A DNA stretch of 63,175 nt. Source: Actinotignum sanguinis. GTDB lineage: Bacteria; Actinomycetota; Actinomycetes; Actinomycetales; Actinomycetaceae. Positions 40,625 to 49,640 of the stretch are shown here, one piece after another. Numbering within the stretch: position 1 is the stretch's first letter; every line of letters begins with the position of its first letter. The translations under genes and the position numbers were made by a program. Below the pieces are notes generated by a model, which was not told where the DNA came from, searched no databases, and saw only the letters and a program-made list of their open reading frames with translations. Location of the stretch: contig NZ_QDIE01000008.1 in assembly GCF_003957255.1 (NCBI RefSeq), positions 1 through 63,175 of the forward strand. Reading direction: 5' to 3'.

Positions 40625-41811
40625 CGGGTGCTCTTTTCGCCGCTGTGGTGGATATCTGCACCAAAATCTGGGACTTTGCTGCGGCTCGTGCCGCGCCGGC
40701 CCGGGACTCGGTCGAGGGCGGCGAGGAGGGGGCGCACCACCTGGGCGGGGTGGAAAGCTAGATCCGCGCGCGCGGCGGCACGGGTGCGTGCCGCGGTAAC
40801 AACTTCCGGATCCGCGGCAAGGCGGACGAGCATATCGGCTAGCGCCCTGGCATCCCCCGCGGGAACGTAGCAGGCGGCTTCTTTGAGCATCTCGCGTTGC
40901 GGGGCGGTATCCGAGGTGATGAGGGCCAGGCCGGCGGCCATGCCCTGATAGGCCTTATTCGGAACCACACGCTGGGCCTTATCCGAAGTTCCGAAGATTC
41001 CCAGGCAGAGGTCATGAGTGGCGATATCGCGCGGCAGCGCGGCGGCGTCGACCCAATCCCGCCACGTCACCCGGACGTGCGCGCCCTCGCCCGCCAGAAT
41101 CTCGCGCACTTCAGCATAATCTTGACCGGTACCGATGAGGGTAACCTCGAGGTCCACGCCGCGTTCCTCGACGAGGCGCAGGGCACGCGCAATCGTGACA
41201 GTGCCCTGTAGCGGCGTGAAGAGGCCGTAAAAAACCACGCGGGGTGGGGTGTGGACCGGATGCGCGCTGCGGGCCGCGAAGAAGCTTTCCGGCGAGCCCA
41301 CGGGAACAACAACGCCGCGAGCGCGCAGGGCTTCGGGCATATGTGCCAGGTGCGCGGGGGTATCCAGGACCGTGATGGTGGAGGCGCGAATAGCGGCGCT
41401 ATCCAGGGTACGCAGCAGGCGGTCTTTGATGCCGGTGTTCAGGCCGCGGTCGGTGGCGGTGGTGGAGGCGAAAATAAGGTGGTCGAGCACGATGGGGGTG
41501 CGTGGGAAAAGGAGACGGGCGAGGAGCACATCAAAGTGGCCGAGGTAGCCCACCACGATAACGTCCGGGGCGTGCGGGCCGCGGAAGCGCCGGGCTCCGC
41601 GCACCAGGCGCCACCAGTGCCGGGCAATATCCGCACCGAAAGAAAGTGCCCCGCGGGCGCTGGCGAGCGCAGCTACCCGCCCGGCGGTGCCGGTATCGAG
41701 GGGGTAGTTGAGTTCACGCACGGTATGCCCGTGGTCAGCCAATCCGCGCAGCAGCACCCCTACCCGGGGGTGGTTCGCGGTGTTGTAGGTGCCAAAGCCC
41801 AGGATTCTCAC
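40621..41811 (-). CDS. Family 4-type (GT-B) glycosyltransferase
   Basis: A 396-aa two-lobed GT-B protein. The N-terminal lobe begins MRILGFGTYNTANHPRVG with a glycine-rich acceptor loop. The C-terminal lobe has RVVFYGLFTPLQGTVTIARAL, VTLIGTGQDYAEV and the donor-site stretch PNKAYQGMAAGLALITSDTAPQREML, where GT4 enzymes have an EAMA-type E-x7-E motif; the first Glu is not obvious here. The last 25 residues are Arg/Ser-rich. It overlaps both neighbours by 4 bp and is probably made together with the GT2 polyprenyl-phosphate transferase. Sugar unknown. Confidence 0.8.
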   Translation of the reverse strand: MRILGFGTYNTANHPRVGVLLRGLADHGHTVRELNYPLDTGTAGRVAALASARGALSFGADIARHWWRLVRGARRFRGPHAPDVIVVGYLGHFDVLLARLLFPRTPIVLDHLIFASTTATDRGLNTGIKDRLLRTLDSAAIRASTITVLDTPAHLAHMPEALRARGVVVPVGSPESFFAARSAHPVHTPPRVVFYGLFTPLQGTVTIARALRLVEERGVDLEVTLIGTGQDYAEVREILAGEGAHVRVTWRDWVDAAALPRDIATHDLCLGIFGTSDKAQRVVPNKAYQGMAAGLALITSDTAPQREMLKEAACYVPAGDARALADMLVRLAADPEVVTAARTRAAARADLAFHPAQVVRPLLAALDRVPGRRGTSRSKVPDFGADIHHSGEKSTR

Positions 41812-42857
41812 GCGCGGGCCTCCCCCGCCTCGCCCACCTGGCGGGATTCCAGCTCATCGGGCACCTCGAGCGCATGGGGGGCTTGCTCGATGCTCGCGGT
41901 GGCAGCCAGCGGGCGCGGCGGGCCGAAGCGCAGGGCTTTAATGCCCTCCAGTTGCTGTTCGAGGAGCACGCGATTGGTTTTCAAAAGGTCCGCGATGATG
42001 AGGATAGTGATGGAAATAATCGAAGCCACGATCATGGCCGAGCCGAAAATAAGAGATTGGATATGGCCTGCGCCCTGGCCCATGAAGTAGAAGATGAGGA
42101 AGCGTATGAAAGGAATGGCACCGAGGATCCCGGTAATCGCCGCCGTCCAGCCGAGGGGCACATGGGGTTTAAACATGAGGTAGGAACGCACAATCGCGGT
42201 TCCCGATTTGAACATGTGCTGGAAAATATTGGAAAACAGGCGCGATTCGCGAGTTTTCGGGTTGGTGGTAATGGGTACGGAGTCGATACGCAAGCGCTTA
42301 TTACCGGCCTGAATAATAGTCTCCATGCAATAGGAGAATTGGGTGACCACATTGAGTCGGTAGAGCGCGCCCTTGGAGTAGGCGCGGAAACCGGAGGCAG
42401 CGTCCGGGAGTTTGGTGCCGGCCGCCCGATTGACCACCCGGGAACCCACATTCTGCATGAGCTTCTTGAAACGGGAAAAGTGCGCGATTTTGGAGGTTTG
42501 CCGGTCCGCGATAACGATATCGGCCCGCCCGGCCACAATCGGGGCCACTAGTTCCGGGATAGCTTCCTGGGGGTACTGGTTATCGCCGTCGGTATTCACC
42601 ACGATATCCGCGCCGTTCGCGAGCGCGTATTCCACGCCGTCCCGGAAGGAGCGTGCCAGGCCCTGGTTGCGGGCGTGGCGTACAAAATGGGTGACCCCGT
42701 AGGATTTAGCGACCTCCACGGTCGCGTCCGTCGAACCGTCGTCGATAATAAGGATCTCTATGCTATCGATGCCCGGAATTTCCTTAGGGATGGATTCCAG
42801 CACCAGGGGCAAGGTTTTTTCCTCGTTCAAACACGGAACCTGCACAAATAGTTTCAT
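41808..42857 (-). CDS. GT2 glycosyltransferase with C-terminal membrane helices (DPM1/ArnC-like)
   Basis: A 349-aa protein. The GT-A domain is VQVPCLNEEKTLPLVLESIP, IEILIIDDGSTDATVEVA, VNTDGDNQYPQEAIPEL (DxD) and PDAASGFRAYSKGALYRLN. Two C-terminal helices (about 235-255 and 265-295) anchor it, and a hydrophilic tail follows. Such enzymes transfer a sugar to polyprenyl phosphate on the inner membrane face, giving the donor that GT-C-type (possibly DUF2142) proteins use outside. The ATG at 42857 follows GAGAGGG; an ATG 5 codons earlier is possible. Confidence 0.87.
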   Translation of the reverse strand: MKLFVQVPCLNEEKTLPLVLESIPKEIPGIDSIEILIIDDGSTDATVEVAKSYGVTHFVRHARNQGLARSFRDGVEYALANGADIVVNTDGDNQYPQEAIPELVAPIVAGRADIVIADRQTSKIAHFSRFKKLMQNVGSRVVNRAAGTKLPDAASGFRAYSKGALYRLNVVTQFSYCMETIIQAGNKRLRIDSVPITTNPKTRESRLFSNIFQHMFKSGTAIVRSYLMFKPHVPLGWTAAITGILGAIPFIRFLIFYFMGQGAGHIQSLIFGSAMIVASIISITILIIADLLKTNRVLLEQQLEGIKALRFGPPRPLAATASIEQAPHALEVPDELESRQVGEAGEARA

Positions 42858-43073
42858 ATCCCTCTCCGCCATATCAGCGATTATCCAGCACCTAGCCTAA
42901 CAAGCTACGCGGGCTCGTACGGGGAGATACGCAGGTGCACGCTGGGAGGGCGCCGGCATCCCAACAGTATCCCGCGCCGCGAGGTCCGTGCTTCCCGCGC
43001 CGCGGTGCGCCGCTACAGTACAATTCAAAGAACAGAACAGCCGATGCCGCCTCTTCAACCAAAGGATTCCGCC

Positions 43074-45125
43074 GTGACGAATGTTTCTTCTTCCTCGGCC
43101 ATGACTGCCCTCCGTTCCGCGCTGCGCCGCGTTCCGGGAGCGGAAACTGCCGGGCGCAAGGTACTCCAGAAGCTTCTCTACCAGGTGCCCTGCTCGGAGC
43201 GGCCGCTGGTGTCCATCATTATTCCTGTCTACGGGCACTGGAAAGAAACTTTTGCCTGCCTGAAAGCGGTGGCGGAAACGGCAGGGAATATTCCTTATGA
43301 AATCATCGCGGTAGATGATTGCTCCCCGGATTCCACCGGCAAGAAGCTGGATCGCATTATCGGCTTGCGCGTTGTTCATATGCCGAAAAACGGCGGTTTT
43401 ATTCGGGCCTGCAATACCGGACTCCAGTATGCGCGCGGTGAGATTGTTATCTATCTCAATAATGACACCGAAGTGAATCCCGGCTGGCTCCTGCCCATTG
43501 TGGAACGCCTGAAGGATCCCGCCATCGGGCTGGTGGGAGCGCGCTTGGTGTACGCGGATGGCACGTTGCAGGAAGCTGGCGGCGTGGTATTTTCTGACGG
43601 TGGCGCCTGGAATTACGGGAAGGGAGATAATCCCGAAAATCACTCCTATACCTATTTCCGGGATGTTGATTACTGTTCCGGAGCGTGCTTGGCGGTACGC
43701 AAGTCCATTCTTGATGAACTGGGCGGCTTTGATGAACGCTATATTCCCGCCTACTACGAAGATACCGATCTGGCTTTTGAAGTACGGCGCTTGGGCTACC
43801 GCACCGTTTATGAACCGCGCTCCCTCGTTATTCACCACGAAGGCGTATCGAACGGGACTGAAACCTCGTCTGGAACGAAACGTTACCAGGTCATCAATCG
43901 GGACAAGTTCCGGCAAAAATGGGCGGCTGAGTTGGCCGCGCAGCCGTTAAGTCCAGAAGAGGATCCCGATTTTGAGATCGAACGAGCCGTTCATACGAAA
44001 AATGTTGTTATTGTATGCGACGGCGCTGTTATCACCCCGGATCTGGACTCGGGTTCGGTGCGAATGGAACAGATTTTGCTGGAACTGCTCCGGCTCGGAT
44101 ACCAACCCATCTTCATTCCGCAAAACAAAACCCGCCACGAACCCTATGTCGGCAATTTGACCGCGTACGGGATCCAGGTTGTCTACGATACATATAACGA
44201 TATGGGCCGCGCGAATATTAGCGGGCAAGCCCTCACCATCCTGCTGCGCGGGAATGTGCGCGGGGTGATACTCTCCCGAGTTGGGGTAGCCGCCGCAAGC
44301 CTTTTCCCCGTTACCCACGCACTTCCGGGTGTCCCCGTTATTTTTGACACGGTGGATCTGCACGGCACCCGCGAATTACGTGAAGCGAAACTTGCCGATG
44401 ACGCTGCTCTTATCACCGCCGCGCATCAAACTAAGGAATTGGAGCTCGGGGTTATGCGAACGAGCACCGCCACCCTGGTTGTGTCCTCCGAAGAGGCCAA
44501 GATGCTGCATGCGGACCACCCCGAACTTCCGGTCTTTGTGGTGGGGAATGTGCACGTCCCGGTAGAGCACCCCGCCGGTTTGACGGGCCGGCGCAGCATC
44601 AGTTTTATTGGCTCCTTCGCCCATCCCCCGAACGCGGACGGCCTGAAATGGTATTTCACCGAGGTGCACCCGCTGGTGCGTCAAGAGCTCGGTGATGTCG
44701 AGGTCAATGTGTACGGGAAGAACCCGCCGGAATCCCTGCGCGTTTTTGAGGGGAACGGTGTGAAGCTACGCGGCTACGCCGCTGATTTAGCCGATGTTTA
44801 TAACCCGGCTCGGCTCTCCATCGCGCCGCTACGCTACGGCGCTGGCGTGAAGGGGAAGGTCGGAGAATCTCTCTCCTGGGGCGTTCCTATTGTGACCACC
44901 GATATCGGTGCAGAGGGTATGGGCTTGGAGGACCGCCACACCGCGCTGATCGCCAATAGCCCGGAGGAATTCGCCCGGGCCATCGTGGACGGCATGCGTG
45001 ATGATGAGTTGTGGGAGCGCCTCGCTACCGCGGGTGAGCGCCATATTCAGGAGATTATGGGCGTACCGCGCCTCCACCAGGATCTCGCGGCCGCCTTTGA
45101 CTTCGCGGGGATTACGCGCGTCTGA
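43074..45125 (+). CDS. Bifunctional GT2-GT4 fusion glycosyltransferase
   Basis: A 683-aa protein fusing a GT-A domain (about 40-290) to a GT-B domain (about 310-680). The GT2 part has VSIIIPVYGHWKETFACLKAV, IIAVDDCSPDS, VIYLNNDTEVNPGW, CSGACLAVRKSILDELGGFDERY and YYEDTDLAFEVRRLGY, so its active site looks complete. The GT4 part has SISFIGSFAHPPNADGLKW, EVNVYGKNPPESL and YGAGVKGKVGESLSWGVPIVTTDIGAEGM. GTG at 43074 is preceded by AAAGGA at 7 bp. Fusions like this build disaccharide repeats in capsule and O-antigen loci. It is divergent from the GT2 above and convergent with the 45.2-kb gene. Confidence 0.88.
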   Translation: MTNVSSSSAMTALRSALRRVPGAETAGRKVLQKLLYQVPCSERPLVSIIIPVYGHWKETFACLKAVAETAGNIPYEIIAVDDCSPDSTGKKLDRIIGLRVVHMPKNGGFIRACNTGLQYARGEIVIYLNNDTEVNPGWLLPIVERLKDPAIGLVGARLVYADGTLQEAGGVVFSDGGAWNYGKGDNPENHSYTYFRDVDYCSGACLAVRKSILDELGGFDERYIPAYYEDTDLAFEVRRLGYRTVYEPRSLVIHHEGVSNGTETSSGTKRYQVINRDKFRQKWAAELAAQPLSPEEDPDFEIERAVHTKNVVIVCDGAVITPDLDSGSVRMEQILLELLRLGYQPIFIPQNKTRHEPYVGNLTAYGIQVVYDTYNDMGRANISGQALTILLRGNVRGVILSRVGVAAASLFPVTHALPGVPVIFDTVDLHGTRELREAKLADDAALITAAHQTKELELGVMRTSTATLVVSSEEAKMLHADHPELPVFVVGNVHVPVEHPAGLTGRRSISFIGSFAHPPNADGLKWYFTEVHPLVRQELGDVEVNVYGKNPPESLRVFEGNGVKLRGYAADLADVYNPARLSIAPLRYGAGVKGKVGESLSWGVPIVTTDIGAEGMGLEDRHTALIANSPEEFARAIVDGMRDDELWERLATAGERHIQEIMGVPRLHQDLAAAFDFAGITRV

Positions 45126-45148
45126 GCACCGAGGGCAACGGGGGCGAA

Positions 45149-45185
45149 GCGTGCGCGTTGCCGCTAATCCTGGTAACGCGCACGC
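45149..45185. terminator. Bidirectional terminator
   Basis: A perfect 11-bp stem (GCGTGCGCGTT, 45149-45159, with 45175-45185) lies between the convergent 43.1- and 45.2-kb genes. A second palindromic GCGC-rich stretch follows to 45235. Confidence 0.65.
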
Positions 45186-45235
45186 CGATCATGCGCTGGC
45201 GCATTGGCGCACGTGCCAGCTAGTACGCCAGTGCG

Positions 45236-47074
45236 CTATTCCGCGAGCGTCACGATGGTGAAATCCTTATGGAGTTCCACCCGCAGGCGCGGGTCGGACG
45301 CAATTTGTTCACGCAACGCTTGCGCCTCCGCGGCAAAAGTATCCGTGGACCCCTGTTCAATTCCCCACCGTAAATCAAAATTCGGGATGATAACCGCTTG
45401 CACCTGCCCGGTGTAGAGCACCTGCCACACCGAATGCCCAAAGTTCGCGTGCGAACCGATGACATCCTGCATTTCAGGCGTCCAGTTTTCGCGGGCCCGG
45501 GCCACATCTTTATCTCCGAAGGTGTTGTAGAGGACCAGGTCAGACTCGCTCGCGAGCACCCCGGCTAGGAAATCATTACCGCCTGATACCGGGGAACTGA
45601 AAGCCACCACGGCATCGTCCGGCAGAGCCGCATCAAGTTTTTCCGGAATCTCACCGATAAGTGCCTCAAGATGGGTGGCACGATAGCTGGCCCCTACCGC
45701 TAGGCCGGCGAAGTTCGGGGCGGAGCCCACCACGGCTAGCGCGGCTAAAACTCCGCAGGCTACCCGCCTCCAGCTACCTCGCGCTTCGCTGCGCACCAAC
45801 GCGCTGATACCGCTCGCGAGCGCCGCGAGAAGAGCCAGGCGGACCACCAGCATCCAGCGGTAGATCGCCCGCATGAGATCGAGCCCCGGGAGCTCCTCAT
45901 ACAGCGGTGCCCACGGGAAGGTCCACACGGCTTCCGAGCGCGGCATCAGGTAGTCGCTCACCTGGATCGGCGGGGTGAGCGGACCGCGGATCTCCCACCA
46001 TTTCAGCGAGGGCCCCAGGGCGATAACAAAGGCCACCAGCGCCACGCAGGCCCAGAGCAGCACGTAGCGGCGTGACCCGCGCGCCCAGACCAGCACACAA
46101 ACGAGCAGCACCAAAGCCGCGATACCGATGTAATTCCAGCGGACGTTGGTGCCGTCTCCCCACAGCACATCCGCATCCAGCCCGATTCCGAGGAGGTCGG
46201 CCCACCACACGCTCGAGGTGGGGATAATCGTGGTAGCGACATCCACTCCCATGGAGCGGAAGAAATCTTCGCTGGTACCCATGCCGGCCAGGGCGCCACC
46301 GGAGCTGCGGTAATAGACCACTAGCGCAACTGCGCTGGCAACCGACATATAGATAAAGCCCAGACCGGCATCCCGCAGACCGCTACGCCCGCGCAGCAGC
46401 GGTAGCACAATAACCACCACCCCAGCGGTGAAGCCGAGCATGACGAAAGAATAACCGTCAAGGAAAACAGCCCAGGTAAGAACCCCGCACCAGCCGGCTC
46501 CGGCAAGAAGCCGGCGCCACCAGGGCGGCTGCAGCCACAAACGCAGCAGCACCGTGCCCACGTAGATGGTGGCGGGTAGAAGGAGAGCGCCCCAGAAGGT
46601 GGTACCAAAATTCCCCATTCCGATAAGGGAAGGGTTGATCATCCATACCGCGGCAGCCACTGCCGCGATCAGGCGGTGCGCCGTGAGCCAGAAGAACAGC
46701 CCGTAGGCGCCCACCAGTGCCAGGACGATCCAGATGAGGTACCACGCAGAGAGCGTTGCGGCGGCGTCGCCGGGAAATATTAATGAAAAGAAGGTGGCCG
46801 CGCGGCTAAAAATACCACCGTTGACCGTGGCTGTCCCTTCCGGAAAACCGATGGTGGGGCAGCGCCCTTCTTGCAGGTACAGGCGCGGAAACTCAGTTCC
46901 GCATTGCAGGCGCCCAAGGTCGGCCACCCAGGCGTGCACAGGGCCGATGGCCCACGCGTTCACACCGTAGATAAACGACAGGGCGAGGGAATAGAGGAGA
47001 GCGCCCAGGCCCGCGAAGCCACGGGTGCGCCACCGCAGCGGAGCGCTGCGCGCTTGGGCATCGATAACTGGCAC
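45236..47074 (-). CDS. Polytopic membrane protein, GT-C/YfhO-like
   Basis: A 612-aa protein with about 12 transmembrane helices in residues 20-445 and a soluble extracytoplasmic C-terminal domain (about 455-612). The first loop holds WVADLGRLQCGTEFPRLYL and GFPEGTATVNGG. The general plan (many helices, an outside C-terminal domain) resembles YfhO and other GT-C-like proteins that add sugars to wall polymers. No family signature is certain. It starts with GTG after AGAGGGG and lies 44 bp downstream of the ABC exporter ATPase gene, so it is probably the third gene of that operon and acts on the exported glycan. Confidence 0.65.
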   Translation of the reverse strand: MPVIDAQARSAPLRWRTRGFAGLGALLYSLALSFIYGVNAWAIGPVHAWVADLGRLQCGTEFPRLYLQEGRCPTIGFPEGTATVNGGIFSRAATFFSLIFPGDAAATLSAWYLIWIVLALVGAYGLFFWLTAHRLIAAVAAAVWMINPSLIGMGNFGTTFWGALLLPATIYVGTVLLRLWLQPPWWRRLLAGAGWCGVLTWAVFLDGYSFVMLGFTAGVVVIVLPLLRGRSGLRDAGLGFIYMSVASAVALVVYYRSSGGALAGMGTSEDFFRSMGVDVATTIIPTSSVWWADLLGIGLDADVLWGDGTNVRWNYIGIAALVLLVCVLVWARGSRRYVLLWACVALVAFVIALGPSLKWWEIRGPLTPPIQVSDYLMPRSEAVWTFPWAPLYEELPGLDLMRAIYRWMLVVRLALLAALASGISALVRSEARGSWRRVACGVLAALAVVGSAPNFAGLAVGASYRATHLEALIGEIPEKLDAALPDDAVVAFSSPVSGGNDFLAGVLASESDLVLYNTFGDKDVARARENWTPEMQDVIGSHANFGHSVWQVLYTGQVQAVIIPNFDLRWGIEQGSTDTFAAEAQALREQIASDPRLRVELHKDFTIVTLAE

Positions 47075-47118
47075 GTGGTTCCCCTCTGTTCGCGGGAGCG
47101 TGGTGGCCGCGAACGCGG

Positions 47119-48366
47119 TTAGTGGCTCGTTGCGCTCCCCGCCTCGATCTTAACATTATGGACATAGACTTCGGGGAAGGTTTTGACGAATCCCGTGGTC
47201 ATGCCATCGGATTTGGTGGTGAAGAGCGCAACGCTATTACGCCGCTCGATTTCAATATCCGCACTGTTGAGAATCGCAAGATTAACGATGTAATCGCCCT
47301 CCCCAATCGGTAGGTCGGGAAGAACAACCATGATAGTTTCTCGGTCCGTGATGGGTGGCAGAGGAAGTTGAAGGCGGCGGCTCGACATCCCGAAAACCGG
47401 GGTACCCTCGTTCATCGTGGCGATTTCCACCACCACGCCATAATCATGCAAGGGCTCATGGGCCACCAGATCAAAGGCGATGCGCATGGTGTCACCGCTA
47501 ATATGCACGAAGAGCCCATCATCGGAGGTGCGCACCCCGTCCACAATCGCGGCGTTCTCAATACTGCACGGGTGGGTATCCACCGCGGTGAGCACCCCGC
47601 CGTTCTTCGCGGCCAGTTCAGCCAGCATTTGGGCCTGGTAGCCCTGGTGGAGGCGAGACATCGCGTCGCGCACGTCCCCCACCATGACCATGGCGCCTTT
47701 ATCCAGAACGACGGCGCGATCACACACCTCGATGACCTGCGCCGCGGAATGCGAGACCAGAATAATGGAGCGCCCCTCGCGCTGGAATTGGCGAATCTTC
47801 TCCATGCACTTCTTCTGGAAAGGCTCATCGCCCACCGCGAGCACTTCGTCCACGAGGAGAATATCGGGATCCGAATGCACCGCCACCGCAAAAGCCAAGC
47901 GCACGTACATCCCGGAGGAATAGAACTTCACCTGGGTGTGGATGAAATCCCGGATCCCCGAAAACTCAATAATCGAATCGAGCTGGGCATCGATCTCCGC
48001 TTCAGAAAGCCCCAGGATAGAAGCGTTGAGATAAATATTTTCCATACCGGTGAGGTCGGGGTGGAAACCGGCACCCAGTTCTAGGAGCGCCGCCATGCGC
48101 CCCCGGGTGCGCACCTGCCCTGCATCGGGGGTGAGGATCCCGCCGATCACTTTGAGAAGGGTGGATTTACCCGAACCGTTCGCACCCACCAGGCCCACCG
48201 ATTCTCCGGCGGCCACGCTGAAGGAGACATTCTTGAGCGCCCAGTATTCTTCCGCGTGGGTGCGTGAACGTGCAGCGTTAACCAGGCGTTCCTTGAGGGA
48301 TTTATCTTTGTGGACGATAAATTTCTTCGAAACTCCATCAACTTGAATGACGTCGGGACGTGACAT
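47119..48366 (-). CDS. wzt: Polysaccharide ABC exporter ATPase with C-terminal extension (Wzt-like)
   Basis: A 415-aa protein. The ATPase domain (1-245) has Walker A GANGSGKST (61-69), the signature YSSGMYVRLAFA, Walker B ILLVDEVLAVGD and a switch histidine (LVSHSAAQ). The coupling segment GAGFHPDLTGMENIYLN is typical of the TagH/Wzt group. A 170-residue extension (about 245-415) with FDLVAHEPLHDYGVVVEI and GMSSRRLQLPLPP resembles the Wzt C-terminal beta-sandwich, which in E. coli O9a and related systems recognises the capped non-reducing end of the finished glycan. It stands 24 bp after the permease gene. Confidence 0.9.
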   Translation of the reverse strand: MSRPDVIQVDGVSKKFIVHKDKSLKERLVNAARSRTHAEEYWALKNVSFSVAAGESVGLVGANGSGKSTLLKVIGGILTPDAGQVRTRGRMAALLELGAGFHPDLTGMENIYLNASILGLSEAEIDAQLDSIIEFSGIRDFIHTQVKFYSSGMYVRLAFAVAVHSDPDILLVDEVLAVGDEPFQKKCMEKIRQFQREGRSIILVSHSAAQVIEVCDRAVVLDKGAMVMVGDVRDAMSRLHQGYQAQMLAELAAKNGGVLTAVDTHPCSIENAAIVDGVRTSDDGLFVHISGDTMRIAFDLVAHEPLHDYGVVVEIATMNEGTPVFGMSSRRLQLPLPPITDRETIMVVLPDLPIGEGDYIVNLAILNSADIEIERRNSVALFTTKSDGMTTGFVKTFPEVYVHNVKIEAGSATSH

Positions 48367-48390
48367 GAGAATCCTTGCCTCGCCTTTCTT

Positions 48391-49317
48391 TTAGAGTTCC
48401 TGCGCGAAATTACGTTGCATGCGGGCGAAGTAGCGTTGCGCGAGCCAGAGCAGCACCAGCCCAATAATAAGGAAGATTCCCAGACGGCTGAGGAGATGGG
48501 AGGGCAGCAGAGCGCCCTGCCCGGCCGCCCAGAAGGAATGCTGGAAGCCCATAACCGCCACCGAGGTGGGGTTGAGGAGATAGAGGTTGATCATCCAAGC
48601 GGGGGCTGCTCCGGCGATCATCGCGAAGGAGTACACCGAAGGGGTCAGCCAGAAACCGATGAGGAGAATAACTTCCACGAGGTATTGCACATCCCGCAGG
48701 TAAACATTCGCGGCGGAGAGGAAAAGCCCGAAGGCCACCGCCCACACCACCACCACGGCCAGGGAGATCGGGAAGTAGATGAGGGTACTCCCCCACGGCA
48801 CCCCGCGGATAATAAGGGCCCCGCACACCAAAATGGCCAGCTGAGAGAGGAAGTCCACGAAGGCGGCACCGGCCGCGGAGAGCGGGAAGATTTCACGCGG
48901 GAGATACACCTTTTTGACAATCCCGGAATTACTCACGATCGCACCGGTGGAGGCCGCCACGATCTGGGAAAAAAGCCCCCAGGCGGTGAGCCCGGCGAAA
49001 ACATAGATGGCGAAATCGGGGATGGCACGTTCGGCGCCCAATACCTTGCCGATGGCGAAGTAGTAGATGAGCAGGTTGATAAGTGGGCGTACCAGGGTCC
49101 ACACGTAGCCGAGCACCGAATCCTTGTAGCGTGCCTTGAGCTCCCGCCGAGTGAGCAGGCCGAGAAGGTGGCGATGCGCGAGAATATCGCGGATGGAAGC
49201 CCGCCACCCCCTAAAGAACCCGGTGTCAATAGCCACGCGCGTGAGATCCTGGCCGGCGAGTTTTTCGAAGCGTGCCTGCGCCTCGGGACCCACCTCGCGT
49301 TCGCGCCCTGTTGCCAT
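48391..49317 (-). CDS. wzm: Polysaccharide ABC exporter permease (Wzm-like)
   Basis: A 308-aa ABC-2 type permease with a cytoplasmic N-terminus of about 60 residues and six transmembrane helices. Family landmarks are LLGLLTRRELKARYKDSVLGYVWTLVRPLINLLIYYFAIG and the later FGLFLSAANVYLRDVQYLVEVILLIGFWLTPSVYS. With Wzt it moves a polyprenyl-diphosphate-linked polysaccharide or teichoic-type polymer across the membrane. The operon order is wzm, wzt, polytopic membrane protein. It is divergent from the 49.6-kb gene over a 323-bp repeat-rich gap. Confidence 0.9.
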   Translation of the reverse strand: MATGREREVGPEAQARFEKLAGQDLTRVAIDTGFFRGWRASIRDILAHRHLLGLLTRRELKARYKDSVLGYVWTLVRPLINLLIYYFAIGKVLGAERAIPDFAIYVFAGLTAWGLFSQIVAASTGAIVSNSGIVKKVYLPREIFPLSAAGAAFVDFLSQLAILVCGALIIRGVPWGSTLIYFPISLAVVVVWAVAFGLFLSAANVYLRDVQYLVEVILLIGFWLTPSVYSFAMIAGAAPAWMINLYLLNPTSVAVMGFQHSFWAAGQGALLPSHLLSRLGIFLIIGLVLLWLAQRYFARMQRNFAQEL

Positions 49318-49446
49318 ACCCGACCTTTCCTACCGGCATTCGCGCTTCTCACTACCCACCCAGGCTAGCCGCGCGCATGCACCTATCTGTCTCATATTAC
49401 CCAGCTGCGGGCCGCGCCGCGCGCCGGGCCGCGTACCAGCACACGT

Positions 49447-49480
49447 GCCGCGCCACGCACCGGGCCGCGCCACGCACCGG
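49447..49480. repeat. Two 17-bp direct repeats in the wzm upstream gap
   Basis: GCCGCGCCACGCACCGG occurs twice back to back (49447-49463, 49464-49480) inside a very GC-rich stretch (49410-49490). The whole 323-bp gap 49318-49640 has no gene; it separates two divergent glycan genes and should hold both promoters, though none stands out. Confidence 0.8.
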
Positions 49481-49640
49481 GCCGCGCGCCGAAGCAAGCA
49501 CTCCTCCGGTAGCAGGCCCTGCGGCGTGATGTCAGCGCTAGCTCGCGTCGCCTTGTACGATAGAGAAAGTAAGTTTCACCCGCGAGCCGCCGCGGCTACG
49601 TGAGCCGCGCTTGCCGCCCCGCGGAGGATGATAGGCAGTC

